From: Clostridium sp. 12(A)
GTDB lineage: Bacteria; Bacillota; Clostridia; Lachnospirales; Lachnospiraceae
DNA length: 64,000 nt
Direction: 5' to 3'
NCBI GenBank assembly: GCA_000526575.1
Contig: JAGI01000002.1
Span: 2,403,501-2,467,500 of the forward strand
The notes beneath the pieces are model-generated. The model was not told the DNA's origin. It did not search any database and saw only the letters and a program-made list of their open reading frames with translations. Position numbers and translations under genes: made by a program. Of the stretch, positions 16,356-25,196 are shown piece after piece. Positions within the stretch are counted from its first letter, which is position 1, and each line of letters opens with the position of its first letter.

Positions 16356-17423
16356 TCACTTCCAATCTATCTGAACCATTGCTTTTATTAAATCCCGGGG
16401 CTTATCCTTCATCATCTGAAGGGCTGTTTCCACCTCGCTTAAGCCGTAAAGCTTGTGAGTTACCAGCTTCTCCGGATTGATTCTTCCATACTGAATCATC
16501 TTTAAAAGCCGTTCAATCCGGTTTCTTCCGCCCTTTGCAAGCTCGGTATGAATGGTTTTTCCTGCCATACCGCGGCCGCCGGAAAACTTAGGAAATGCAA
16601 GGCTTCCTGTTCCGCCGTAATAATTTACATTGGAGATGGTTCCGATGCCGTACCGTGCCATATCAACTGCCTGGGTAAAGACCTCATCCCCGCCTCCGCA
16701 GAGAATTACACCATCTGCGCCAAGACCGTTTGTCCGCTCCATGACCTGATTTACAATATCACCGTCCCGGTAGCTCAACACCTCTGTGGCTCCGTATTCC
16801 TTTGCAAGCTCTACGCAAACCGGTCTGCTTCCAACCGCAAGAATTCTGGCTGCGCCTAAGTGACGGGCTCCTTCCACTGCCATTAGACCAATGGGCCCGA
16901 TTCCCATGACCACTACGGTATCACCGATCTTAATGTCTGCAAATTCTGCTCCCGTAAAGCCTGTGGTCACTACATCCACACACATCAGGGCCTGCTCGAT
17001 GGAAACACCTTCCGGTATCTTAGCCAGTGTAGTATCCGCATCTGGAATCAGGAATTTTTCTGCAAAGACCCCTGGCATGGAACGTCCCAGCTGATGACCA
17101 GAGAAAGGCGCGGAAGCATGCTTATAATTCCCTTCCTGAATGCTGGCTGCCCGCCAGTCTGGAGTAATGGCAGGAACCGCCACCACATCCCCTGGCATAA
17201 AGTCCACGACCAGCTCTCCTACCTCTAAAATCTCGGCAACGCATTCATGTCCAAGAATTAAATTAGGCGCTTTTCTTGAGCCTCCCCCATATACGGTGTG
17301 AACGTCCGAGGAGCATGGGGTGACTGCAATGGGGCGCAAAATGGCTCCATAAGGAGTGAGGGTTGGTTCCGGTGCATCGTACCAGCCTACTTTTCCCGGT
17401 TCGATTAAAACAAAAGCTTTCAT
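16356..17423 (-). CDS. Zinc-dependent alcohol dehydrogenase, secondary-alcohol (TbADH/CbADH) type
   Basis: A 355-residue medium-chain dehydrogenase strikingly like the NADP-dependent secondary alcohol dehydrogenases of Clostridium beijerinckii and Thermoanaerobacter. The catalytic zinc ligands are in place: Cys in TPCSSDVHTV, His-Glu in LGHECV and Asp in MCVDVVTTG. The NADP-selecting residues of that family also appear conserved: GSRP after the Rossmann GIGPIGLM motif, and Tyr in VLSYRDG. The Rossmann motif itself is GIGPIGLMAVEGA. Its place inside a glycan operon suggests it may act on a keto-sugar or small precursor rather than on solvents, but sequence alone favours a short secondary alcohol. 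It lacks the four-Cys structural zinc lobe. Confidence 0.88.
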   Translation of the reverse strand: MKAFVLIEPGKVGWYDAPEPTLTPYGAILRPIAVTPCSSDVHTVYGGGSRKAPNLILGHECVAEILEVGELVVDFMPGDVVAVPAITPDWRAASIQEGNYKHASAPFSGHQLGRSMPGVFAEKFLIPDADTTLAKIPEGVSIEQALMCVDVVTTGFTGAEFADIKIGDTVVVMGIGPIGLMAVEGARHLGAARILAVGSRPVCVELAKEYGATEVLSYRDGDIVNQVMERTNGLGADGVILCGGGDEVFTQAVDMARYGIGTISNVNYYGGTGSLAFPKFSGGRGMAGKTIHTELAKGGRNRIERLLKMIQYGRINPEKLVTHKLYGLSEVETALQMMKDKPRDLIKAMVQIDWK

Positions 17424-17432
17424 AGGTTATAT

Positions 17433-18647
17433 TTATATCCTTTCCAGATGATTGGATTTCAATGCCAGTATTTCCACATCACGTCCAAATTTTTCCTTTA
17501 TAATACCTGCGATCTCCTCCGTATAGCCAGGCGCCACAATTAAAATGGCATCCACAGGGTCAGTCATAAAATGCTCTGACGGCACAATGGGTAGATGAGA
17601 GGCTGGTGCATATTTTCCCTGCTTAAAGGGGGCTGAGTCAATCATATACTCTGCAAATGCTCCGATTTTCGTGGTGGAGGCCAGTGTAAAGCCCTGATGG
17701 CTGGCTCCCCATACTGCAAGACGTTTTCCGCCTGCCTCCAGCTCCTTAATAAGCTGGTCTATCTCACTTCCGATGGTATCCTGACTTTTTATAAGCCCTG
17801 ATACATCTATTTTGACAGCTTTCTTATCATCTGTTTTCCCAAACGGCTGCTTTTTCTTTCTCACAATGACAGAAAGGGTATCCCGGTTGATCATCTCTTC
17901 TTCCAGAACCTCAAACCCTGCCTCCTCCACAGTATAGCGAAGGGTATCAAAGGTATAATAAGCCAGGTGATCCCGGATCAGCTCATAATATCCGTCATGC
18001 TCCAGAATATACTCAAGGCTTGGCACCGTAATTAATCCAATGCCTTCATCCTGTAAATTATCTGCCAGACAGCGGAGCATGGAAACCGGATTCGGCTGAT
18101 GCTCTAAAAAATTAAAGGAGAGGAATCCATCATAGGGACCCTTTACACTTCCATCAGCAGGAGCCAGAATCTCTCCCTCTTTAGCAAACTGCTTCCAGAC
18201 ATTTAAGCCCTTTTCCTTTGCCATGGCAACAAGAGATTCCCTGTTTTCTATGCCATAAGCTTCAACCGGGAAGTTTGACAGCACGGAAAGAAACTCTCCC
18301 TGTCCGCATCCTGCTTCAATCAGCTTCTTACCTTCCAGATGATAGGTTTCTATTAAATGACGGTACTGACGGGTTCTTAAATTCACCATAGTGGTGCTGT
18401 AGCCGCCAGACCGGATTACGTCTTTATAATATTCCACAGGCTGGCAGTCAAACTGAACCAGACCGCAGCTGCTACACTTACAAAGGTTAAGAGATATTCC
18501 CTTATCCTCCATAAGCTCTTCCTTTAAAGGTATGTCCTGAGCAGAAGCTGGCATTCCCTCCAGAACCATCAGGGGCTCTTTTGTCAAAGGGCTGCCGCAC
18601 ACAATACAAATCTTATCTCTCATACCATAAAAATCCCTTCCTGTCAA
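17433..18647 (-). CDS. Class I methyltransferase with zinc-binding head, sugar C-methyltransferase-like
   Basis: A 404-residue protein in three parts: an N-terminal zinc finger (CIVCGSPL...CKCSSCGLVQF, residues 11-62), a SAM-binding Rossmann domain with LIEAGCGQGEFLSVL (about 108-122) and SFNFLEHQPNP, and a C-terminal domain (LAVWGASHQGFTLAS and PSEHFMTDPVDAILIVAPGY). This is the layout of NDP-hexose C-3-methyltransferases such as TylCIII and NovU, and of related clostridial proteins. It overlaps the upstream gene by four bases (ATGA-type), indicating translational coupling. It may add a methyl branch to a 4-keto sugar made by its neighbours; that is inference. Confidence 0.85.
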   Translation of the reverse strand: MTGRDFYGMRDKICIVCGSPLTKEPLMVLEGMPASAQDIPLKEELMEDKGISLNLCKCSSCGLVQFDCQPVEYYKDVIRSGGYSTTMVNLRTRQYRHLIETYHLEGKKLIEAGCGQGEFLSVLSNFPVEAYGIENRESLVAMAKEKGLNVWKQFAKEGEILAPADGSVKGPYDGFLSFNFLEHQPNPVSMLRCLADNLQDEGIGLITVPSLEYILEHDGYYELIRDHLAYYTFDTLRYTVEEAGFEVLEEEMINRDTLSVIVRKKKQPFGKTDDKKAVKIDVSGLIKSQDTIGSEIDQLIKELEAGGKRLAVWGASHQGFTLASTTKIGAFAEYMIDSAPFKQGKYAPASHLPIVPSEHFMTDPVDAILIVAPGYTEEIAGIIKEKFGRDVEILALKSNHLERI

Positions 18648-19585
18648 TATTTTTCCTCTTTATGGGTCTTTAAAATCCCTTCCCGGAAGTTGACATAAGG
18701 CTTAAAACCAGTAGCCCCTATGAGTTTCTTACTATCGGGAATGAGATTTGCGGGTCCTTCTGCATTGGGCTTTCTTCTTCCGTAGCTGTAGCTTCCGTGA
18801 GAGCCTAACACCTCATACATGGTTCGGATATACTCTCTTAGCTGCTTGTTCTCTTCCTCTGGTCCTGCCACATTATAAATTCCGGAAACCGATCCTTTTT
18901 CCTGTTCCATTAAAAGTTTCAGCGCCCGGATGCAATCGTCCAGATATAAGAAATTCCACATTTGGGTGCATTCCCCCAGCGATATATATTCCCCCCGGGA
19001 AAATGTCCGGATACAGCTTTCCACCAGAGACCAGGGGTGATCCCCTGGACCGTAAACACTGAAGATTCTGGCATGGATATATTCCATATCAGCAATTCCC
19101 TGCTGCCTCCAGCCTTCCGTCTGCTCCATTGCCCGATTTAAAAACTGAAGCTTTGCCTTTCCGTACTCGGATACTGGTCTGCACTCCGTTTCTTCGGTCA
19201 TAGCATCCTGATGGATTCCATACTCTGCCTGAGAGCCGCTGAAAAGAAATCGGCGGCAGCCTAAGCGTCTGGCTCCTTCTAAAGCCTTCAGGGAGTCTTC
19301 CACATTCTTCTGCTGGACCTCTCCCTTTAACCTGTTTTCACTTCCTGAACCATCCCAGCCAAAATGATAAAATGCCTGGCATTCTTCATCAATGGCCTGG
19401 TTCAGTTCATGAAGTTCTTCTAAATTACGTTCTATTATAATAAGCCCGTTCCGATCTTCTTTCAGACTGCTTCTGTTTAAAGAGCCCGGACGGACAATTG
19501 CGTATACTTTATTACCGTCTTCCAATAACTGATCCACCAAGGCTCTTCCTAAAAAGCTGGTAGCTCCTGTTACAACTGCATTCAA
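18644..19585 (-). CDS. NAD-dependent epimerase/dehydratase (extended SDR)
   Basis: A 313-residue extended SDR with the Rossmann motif VTGATSFLGRAL at the N-terminus, catalytic Tyr and Lys in SEYGKAKLQF (about 142-151), a Ser in LFSGSQAEYG, and the substrate-binding ARIFSVYGPGDHPWSLV loop. It is probably an NDP-sugar dehydratase, epimerase or reductase. Start is TTG at 19583-19585, with GGAGG seven bases upstream, because no in-frame ATG lies near the Rossmann motif. It overlaps the downstream methyltransferase start. The neighbours suggest a modified-sugar pathway, but the exact reaction is not readable. Confidence 0.88.
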   Translation of the reverse strand: MNAVVTGATSFLGRALVDQLLEDGNKVYAIVRPGSLNRSSLKEDRNGLIIIERNLEELHELNQAIDEECQAFYHFGWDGSGSENRLKGEVQQKNVEDSLKALEGARRLGCRRFLFSGSQAEYGIHQDAMTEETECRPVSEYGKAKLQFLNRAMEQTEGWRQQGIADMEYIHARIFSVYGPGDHPWSLVESCIRTFSRGEYISLGECTQMWNFLYLDDCIRALKLLMEQEKGSVSGIYNVAGPEEENKQLREYIRTMYEVLGSHGSYSYGRRKPNAEGPANLIPDSKKLIGATGFKPYVNFREGILKTHKEEKY

Positions 19586-19621
19586 GGTGCTTCCTCCATA
19601 CCTTAATTTAATGTCATAGCT

Positions 19622-21556
19622 TTAATCCGTAAGTCTTGGGATAATCATATTCTCTTCCATCTCTTCCTCAGAAAGAAATGGAGATAAATCCTCAAGGGGA
19701 GGAGAAACCATAGTTCCATCTGGAAGCCGTTTTGCTGAAGACTTTGGTTCAAAATTCTGTTCCCGGCTTACAAAGACCTCGCAGATTACTGGTCCGTCCA
19801 TGGAAAGGACTTTGGAAAGCGTTTCCTCTAATTCACTGTTATGGTGAATGGATTCATAGGGATAACCGTAGGCAGCGGATAATTTCTCCATCTCAGGGAA
19901 GCTTAAGTCCCTGCTGTCATCACCAACGCCTACTAATGGCTCTCCAAAGAAATTCTTCTGGGTCTGACGGATGGAATGGTATCCTCCGTTGTTAATAAGG
20001 AATATCTTAACTGGCATCTTGTGATGGATAATGGTCTGCAGTTCCTGAATATTCATCTGGATACTTCCGTCACCGGTAATCAGGATAATATCTTCGGAGG
20101 AATCTGCCATACAGGCACCGATGGCCGCCGGAAGATCATAGCCCATGGAGGCCACGGCTGAGTTGGTAATAAACCTCTGCCCCTGCTTAATAATACAGGC
20201 ATGTCCTCCCACCACACAGGCAGATCCGTTTCCTACCACTGTGATCTGATTTTCCTTAAGCTTCTCTCCCAGCTCCTTGATGAGCGCATATACATTGGTA
20301 AGCTCATGCTCGTCCTGTTTTAAATGCTTTGGAAGGACAACTGGATACTTCTCCTTCCACATGCGGCAGGTCTCATTCCAGGTCATATCCTGAATTCCTT
20401 TGCCGCCTTTAAACAGAGGACTTTCCTCAGTCGCCTTATATTCTAAGTCAAGAACTTCTTCCAATGCCCTGAGTAACTCTTTTACATCAGCATGAACCCG
20501 CATATCGGAATGAACCGACGGCTTTTTCAGCTCTTCCTGATCAATATCATTGACGATCACAAAGGCTTCTCTTGCCCATGTTTTATAATTATAGCCCACC
20601 TGACGAATGCTTAAGCGGCTGCCAAGGGACAATACAAGATCGCTGTTTTGAATGGCAAAATTACCGGCCCGGTCTCCCATTCCGCCACCTCGTCCTGTAT
20701 AAAGGGGATGGGTATCCCAGATACAGTCCTGGCTGTTCCAGCCTGTTACCACCGGGACTCCAAGCTTTTTAGCCACACGAAGAAATGCTTCATGGGCCTG
20801 TCCGATGCGTATCCCATTCCCCGCATTGATAACGGGACGTGAAGCGTTCTTAATTTTTTCAAGGATTTCCTTTGCCGTTTCCCTTTTCACAGGCCCTGGA
20901 AGGACCTGGCGTTTTTCTCCTTGCCCTGCCTCATCTTCCTTTATCCTGGCGCTGCTTTTCGTCAGCCAGCCATCTCCGCCACGTTCATAATCTTCCGGAG
21001 AAAATCCTGCCAGCTCTTCTGTCTCAATATACGCTCCCTGGACATTGAGTGGAATGTCAAGCCAGGCAGGCCCCGGACGGCCGGAGCAGGCCAGATAAAT
21101 GGCTTTTTCCAGGCAATACCGGATTCTCGTTGGGTCAATGACCATCTCACTATATTTGGTCATACAGTCCACGGCCTTTACAATATCAAATTCCTGGTCT
21201 CCCATGGCACGAATGTCCACTCCAGACCATCTGGCTGTGGTGTCGAAACGGACCTGACCGGACAAAATCAACATAGGAATAGAATCCAGCCAGCCTCCAA
21301 GCACACCGGTAATGGCGTTGGTCCCCCCGGGACCCGTAGTCACACAGACAGCAGCAAGCTCATTATGGATTCTTGTATACGCTTCTGCTGCTATGGCACA
21401 CGCCTGCTCGTGATGGTTATAGAGGCATCTTAACCCTTCCTGATGACCAAGAGCATCATTTAAATGCATGGCACCTCCGCCTGTTACGGTAAATACCTGG
21501 GTGATCCCTGACTCTAAAAGCTTCTGAGAGATATAGTTGGATACTTTCATTCTCAT
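19622..21556 (-). CDS. Thiamine diphosphate-dependent enzyme, acetolactate-synthase superfamily
   Basis: A 644-residue ThDP enzyme with the three domains of acetohydroxyacid synthases. The N-terminal PYR domain has the catalytic Glu in NHHEQACAIAAEAY (about residue 50) and TTGPGGTNAITG. The middle domain holds GNGIRIGQAHEAF. The C-terminal PP domain has the ThDP/Mg motif GDGSIQMNIQELQTI and INNGGYHSIRQTQ. There is no IlvN regulatory subunit gene beside it and it leads a glycan operon, so branched-chain amino acid synthesis is unlikely. ThDP enzymes such as YerE of the yersiniose pathway add two-carbon branches to keto-sugars, a possible parallel. Start ATG 21554-21556 follows AAGGAG. Confidence 0.88.
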   Translation of the reverse strand: MRMKVSNYISQKLLESGITQVFTVTGGGAMHLNDALGHQEGLRCLYNHHEQACAIAAEAYTRIHNELAAVCVTTGPGGTNAITGVLGGWLDSIPMLILSGQVRFDTTARWSGVDIRAMGDQEFDIVKAVDCMTKYSEMVIDPTRIRYCLEKAIYLACSGRPGPAWLDIPLNVQGAYIETEELAGFSPEDYERGGDGWLTKSSARIKEDEAGQGEKRQVLPGPVKRETAKEILEKIKNASRPVINAGNGIRIGQAHEAFLRVAKKLGVPVVTGWNSQDCIWDTHPLYTGRGGGMGDRAGNFAIQNSDLVLSLGSRLSIRQVGYNYKTWAREAFVIVNDIDQEELKKPSVHSDMRVHADVKELLRALEEVLDLEYKATEESPLFKGGKGIQDMTWNETCRMWKEKYPVVLPKHLKQDEHELTNVYALIKELGEKLKENQITVVGNGSACVVGGHACIIKQGQRFITNSAVASMGYDLPAAIGACMADSSEDIILITGDGSIQMNIQELQTIIHHKMPVKIFLINNGGYHSIRQTQKNFFGEPLVGVGDDSRDLSFPEMEKLSAAYGYPYESIHHNSELEETLSKVLSMDGPVICEVFVSREQNFEPKSSAKRLPDGTMVSPPLEDLSPFLSEEEMEENMIIPRLTD

Positions 21557-21599
21557 GTTTCTTCGCTCCTTTTTGAAGGAATGTTTTTATCTGTCTGTG

Positions 21600-21608
21600 A
21601 TTATACCA
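21600..21608 (-). promoter_or_regulatory. Extended -10 promoter candidate for the first glycan operon
   Basis: On the minus strand TGGTATAAT, an extended -10 (TGnTATAAT), lies about 45 bases before the ThDP enzyme start codon. No good -35 is seen, as is usual for extended -10 promoters. It would drive the seven-gene run from 21556 leftwards. Confidence 0.5.
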
Positions 21609-21761
21609 CACCAACCTTTATTTTCCTATTAAAGTTTTCTTACTTTCTTAAACCTTTGGATCCACGGGAAACCCCTACACTTTCTCATGTTTTTTCTTAT
21701 TATGTTATCTCCTTCCATATCTGCCATCAAACCTCACTATCTTTGGGACTTTTAAATAGGT

Positions 21762-21767
21762 TATAAT
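21762..21767 (+). promoter_or_regulatory. -10 box candidate for the wall-binding protein gene
   Basis: A perfect TATAAT lies 69 bases before the chosen start codon at 21837. The -35 region is poor, the nearest TTGGGA being only 13 bases away, so the call rests on the -10 and the position. Confidence 0.4.
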
Positions 21768-21836
21768 CGCAGAGTAATGCAACTATGGATTTTCGGCCAC
21801 GATACAACTTATTGCAAAAAAGGAGAGAACATATTT

Positions 21837-23189
21837 ATGAAAAAGCACTTAAAATTGATGGCTGTATTATCCGCTGCCGGTGTAATAGCTGCCGCAGCTC
21901 CAGAGCTGGGTATTTTAAGCAACGCCACCACTGCTTTCGCGAAAGCAAATGGCTGGGTAGAAGAGAACGGTTCCTGGAAATTCTATGAAGAGGGCGACTA
22001 CTATGCGACCGATTCCTGGAAGAAATACGGTGAGGATTGGTATTACTTAGACGAGAATGGCGAAATCGCAAAAGGTCAGGAAGTCGATGAATATTATGTA
22101 GACGACAGCGGTAAGAGAGTTACCAACTATTGGAATTCTGTACAGAATGACAACTACTGGGACTCCCCTGACGCACCAGAAGTTTTCTGGCATTATTATG
22201 GAAAAGACGGCAAGGCTGTTGTATCCAAATGGCAGAAAATTAACGATCAGTGGTATTACTTTGACGAACAGGGTCAGATGCTCACTGGTAAAGTTGAGAT
22301 CGAAGGCTCTACCTTCTATCTTGGTGATGAAAATGACGGTGCCAAGAAAACCGGCTGGTTTGAACTTGACAGCGTAAAAGAGGATTCTGAGAAGCCTCTC
22401 TCCTGGTACTACTTTGATAAAGACGGCGTTATGGTAAAAGATCAGGTTGATAAGAAGATCAACGGTGCTTACTATACGTTCGTAAATGGAGAAATGCAGA
22501 CTGGTTGGTACAAGCTTCCAGTTACAGCAACCCCATCTGAAGCGGCCGAAAATACAACTGACAACGCTGGATCTGCTGCAGGGTACCAGTACTATGATCC
22601 TGACAACGGAACAAGAGTTGATGGCTGGAGAGAAATCGAAGGTATCACAGGTGTTAGCGTAGAAGACGAGACTCATTGGTTCTTCTTTAAAGATGGCGCT
22701 CCATACTTTGCAAAAAAGGGAATCGCGTTATTTACCATTAACTCTCAGAAATATGGATTTAATACAAAAGGTGAAATGCAGACTGGTCTTAAAGTCGTTA
22801 CTTTAGGAGACGGAGATGTTGCAAACTTCCACTTCTCCTCTAACGGTACTATGGATACAGGAAAGCAGACAATTTTTAACGAAACTTTAGATGAGAACGA
22901 GATCTGGTACTTCTATACCTCAGGTTCCAAAAAGGGACAGGGTTATACCGGAATCCTCGATAATACAGTGTATGAATACGGTTTAAGAAAAGAAGCATCT
23001 ACTGATTTAAGAGTGGCTCCTGTTTCTCTTAACGGTGTAAATTACCTTGTAAATACAAGCGGAGTTCTTCAGACCGCATCTTCTACTTCCAAGTCTATCG
23101 TTAAACCAGAGCTTGGTGCAGGATACAGAGATTACAAGGATGCCAACGAAAAAGTATTTGTTGTCAACACAAACGGTATCATTCAGTAA
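21837..23189 (+). CDS. Secreted protein of choline-binding-type wall repeats
   Basis: A 450-residue exported protein. A signal peptide (MKKHLKLMAVLSAAGVIAAA, cleavage probably after AFAKA near residue 37) is followed by almost nothing but cell-wall-binding repeats of about 20 residues with the pattern GW...NGxWYYxDxxGxM: GEDWYYLDENGEIAKG, NDQWYYFDEQGQMLTG, SWYYFDKDGVMVKD and others. These repeats bind choline or other wall-polymer groups in related proteins. No catalytic domain is visible, so it may be a structural or adhesive surface protein. Start ATG 21837 follows AGGAGAG. It is divergent from the first glycan operon and has its own terminator. Confidence 0.9.
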   Translation: MKKHLKLMAVLSAAGVIAAAAPELGILSNATTAFAKANGWVEENGSWKFYEEGDYYATDSWKKYGEDWYYLDENGEIAKGQEVDEYYVDDSGKRVTNYWNSVQNDNYWDSPDAPEVFWHYYGKDGKAVVSKWQKINDQWYYFDEQGQMLTGKVEIEGSTFYLGDENDGAKKTGWFELDSVKEDSEKPLSWYYFDKDGVMVKDQVDKKINGAYYTFVNGEMQTGWYKLPVTATPSEAAENTTDNAGSAAGYQYYDPDNGTRVDGWREIEGITGVSVEDETHWFFFKDGAPYFAKKGIALFTINSQKYGFNTKGEMQTGLKVVTLGDGDVANFHFSSNGTMDTGKQTIFNETLDENEIWYFYTSGSKKGQGYTGILDNTVYEYGLRKEASTDLRVAPVSLNGVNYLVNTSGVLQTASSTSKSIVKPELGAGYRDYKDANEKVFVVNTNGIIQ

Positions 23190-23239
23190 GATAATCATTA
23201 TAAATAAATTACAAAAGATTCATCCGTTCAATGTAAAGA

Positions 23240-23273
23240 AGCCCGCACGCGATACGCGTTGCGGGCTCTTTTT
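23240..23273 (+). terminator. Rho-independent terminator of the wall-binding protein gene
   Basis: AGCCCGCA pairs with TGCGGGCT around CGCGATACGCGT, followed by CTTTTT; 50 bases after the stop codon. Confidence 0.9.
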
Positions 23274-23395
23274 GTGCCATTTCTATAATAATTATTAATT
23301 TTGATGATTTTAGCGTTACATTTTCCTTTAAAATACGTTATATATTATAGAAGTAGACTGTCTTTACTATAAATCAAGAAAAAAGGAGGAGACTA

Positions 23396-23803
23396 ATGAG
23401 AGAATTGTCCGTGTACTACTGTTCTAAATGCGGTTACTATGGATATTATCAGCTTCAGCGCAATGCGGTTTGCCCTAAATGCAGGGTCCAGATGGCTCCG
23501 CTATCAATCAGCTACCAGGCCTTTATGGATCTTTCCTGCGAAGATAGGGATGAGTTGCTTTCCCAGCATATAATTGATTCCTCTTCTCCTTATGTCCAAC
23601 GCCTCTTGGCGCCACACAAGGAAAATAACAGTCGGGAAGTTATCGCCCGCATGGGAGACCGCATTACTGAATTAGAGATAGAGAATGAAAAACTGAATCA
23701 AACCATCGAATGGATGCATCAGACAATATGGGAACTCGTTCGCAAAAACAAAGGAATGGTTCCAGACGACAAAATAAACCCGGATCAAGGGATAGACCCC
23801 TGA
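23396..23803 (+). CDS. Zinc-ribbon protein with C-terminal coiled coil, function unknown
   Basis: A 135-residue protein with no family I can name. An N-terminal zinc ribbon is plain: CSKCGYYGYY...CPKC at residues 9-29. A middle helical region has YQAFMDLSCEDRDELLSQ. The C-terminal third is a predicted coiled coil with heptad-spaced hydrophobics (RITELEIENEKLNQTIEWM, about residues 88-106). AAAAGGAGGAG stands just before the ATG. Its stop codon lies inside a long hairpin shared with a convergent small gene whose product is also a coiled coil and looks like this protein's C-terminus. It may be a small regulator or scaffold; this is not shown. Confidence 0.75.
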   Translation: MRELSVYYCSKCGYYGYYQLQRNAVCPKCRVQMAPLSISYQAFMDLSCEDRDELLSQHIIDSSSPYVQRLLAPHKENNSREVIARMGDRITELEIENEKLNQTIEWMHQTIWELVRKNKGMVPDDKINPDQGIDP

Positions 23804-23854
23804 CAGGGATACTCCCGGGAGTGCCCGGCACTCCCCTGACTATCCCCTGTCAGG
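23799..23854. terminator. Strong 56-base hairpin shared by two convergent genes
   Basis: CCTGACAGGGATA pairs with TATCCCCTGTCAGG (one bulge), and inside it GGGAGTGC pairs with GCACTCCC around CCG. The stop codons of both convergent genes (23801-23803 plus, 23850-23852 minus) lie inside the outer arms. There is no T-run on either side, so it may act by blocking readthrough or antisense overlap rather than as a classical terminator. Confidence 0.7.
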
Positions 23855-23999
23855 CAATCTTATCAACGCTTATGTACCGACCGAGTAATCTGTTGAGGGT
23901 TTGGTTCAACCGTTCAATCACTCTATGGAGCTTCATATTCTCTTCCGTTAACCTTTCATTCTCAAGCTCTATAATCCGCAGCTTCTCAGCGTCTGTCAT
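23850..23999 (-). CDS. 49-residue coiled-coil protein
   Basis: A small gene reading ATG at 23997-23999 to TGA at 23850-23852, preceded by AAAAGGAGGG at ideal spacing. The product MTDAEKLRIIELENERLTEE... has leucine/isoleucine heptads along nearly its whole length and ends GRYISVDKIA. RIIELENERL and IERLNQTLNRLL resemble RITELEIENEKL and NQTIEWMHQTIWEL in the convergent zinc-ribbon protein, so the two may be related or may pair as a heterodimer. It is too short for usual gene-calling limits. The strong ribosome binding site and clean heptads support it as real. Confidence 0.65.
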   Translation of the reverse strand: MTDAEKLRIIELENERLTEENMKLHRVIERLNQTLNRLLGRYISVDKIA

Positions 24000-24962
24000 A
24001 TAGAAAACCCTCCTTTTTATCTGCTTTTCTAGTAACCACTATAAGCTGTTTCATACAGTTTGAAAAGCGAAATTAATCGCAAAATTCGACACGAATTTGT
24101 TTATTTTGTATAAATTATTATATTTTTTGATGAAAAAGTAGTCAAAGTACTATATGTATTAACAGTGCAAACGTGAAACACAAGATATGCTTTTGGGATT
24201 GTTATATTATTGTCGATAAATTATGTATCAAATTTTGCTTTTTTCGAACTATATGAGACTATTTTGTATTTAATTAAACTTGATAAGATTTTAACTATAA
24301 TTGAGGCATATCATCACTTCCGCATTTACGCCCTAAAAAGGCTTAAACCGCAATCTTTTGAATGGGTATGATCAGGTTTATCTATCCTTGAAAAAAAAGG
24401 TTTGAAGATTAGGATTTTGGTATTGTTTTGTCATGGTTTAGAGCTCTTTTTGTTGTAGTTTAACACTTAGGAGGTATCTGTATAAATCCTAGGCTGTTAC
24501 GATATACCGCTAAATTTTTGATTGTAGAGGTACTAATATTGTTAGATTGATATCAATTAGGCCATATAAAAGGGGTAGGTTGTATCCAGAAATTTGTATG
24601 GGTTCTTGTATGAGTTATTCGTAAATTTTTACGTGAGTTTTGCATGGACCCTTATAAGTTTTGTTGCCAGTTTGTATTAGAAATAGTATGTAAGCTTATA
24701 AATAATTTTAAGTTTAGCAACTTTTTAGTGTCGATACAAATATGGATTGATTTTAACTAGATAAGAAGTGTCTATCTAACAATAAACGACATAAAATTTT
24801 TCTATTGTTCTAACTATTTATTTAATTATAATTATATATATTTTTACTATGAATAAGATACAATAAGGTCAACTTTATGGAAGTCAATTTAAAATGTAAA
24901 ACAAACTTTTTTTTATGATATTTTGTTTATTTTAGTGAGCTGTTTAAAGAAAGTGATAATAG

Positions 24963-25082
24963 ATGAACATCGCAAAGACTATTATACAGGATTTGAAGAC
25001 AGCAAACAATCCCCATTTGCCAGAAATTACTGTTGGCAAAATTAAGATGAACGCAATATGCCAGGTAGTAACACCGACATAA
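24963..25082 (+). CDS. Short reading frame of 39 codons, doubtful
   Basis: ATG to TAA giving MNIAKTIIQDLKTANN...CQVVTPT. The composition is protein-like against a noncoding background, but the upstream site is weak (GAAAGTGATAATAG). It may be the start of a decayed larger gene. No family recognised. Confidence 0.25.
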   Translation: MNIAKTIIQDLKTANNPHLPEITVGKIKMNAICQVVTPT

Positions 25083-25154
25083 AATGGAACCTTATGATTC
25101 AAAAAATTTATTTTAATCCAGTATTTTATTATATTCTATTAATTACATGAAAAC

Positions 25155-25196
25155 ACCTCCAAGTAGGACTATAATTATTACGTCCTATTTGGAGGT
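25155..25196. repeat. Inverted repeat, 15-base arms
   Basis: ACCTCCAAGTAGGAC (25155-25169) pairs with GTCCTATTTGGAGGT (25182-25196), one G:U pair, 12-base AT-rich loop. It lies about 190 bases beyond the 3' end of the large GH59 gene. It could be a terminator without T-run or the remains of an element end. Confidence 0.6.

Noticed and set aside
20921-21433. A 170-codon plus-strand frame inside the ThDP enzyme gene
   Set aside because: Shadow of a strongly coding minus-strand gene; no family features or ribosome site.
19622-21556. Acetolactate synthase for branched-chain amino acids (ilvB)
   Set aside because: No ilvN, ilvC or ilvD nearby; the gene leads a glycan operon and is longer than IlvB, so a sugar or other role is more likely.
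22047-22676. A 209-codon frame on the minus strand opposite the wall-binding repeat gene
   Set aside because: It is the antisense of repeated WYY-rich sequence, has no ribosome site, and the plus-strand reading has a signal peptide and family repeats.
23710-24003. A 97-codon plus-strand frame running across the 23799-23854 hairpin
   Set aside because: It overlaps the C-terminus of the zinc-ribbon gene in another frame and is antisense to the small coiled-coil gene, which has a much better ribosome site.
25155-25196. Inverted repeat considered as the end of an insertion sequence
   Set aside because: No matching second end, transposase or target duplication is visible nearby.
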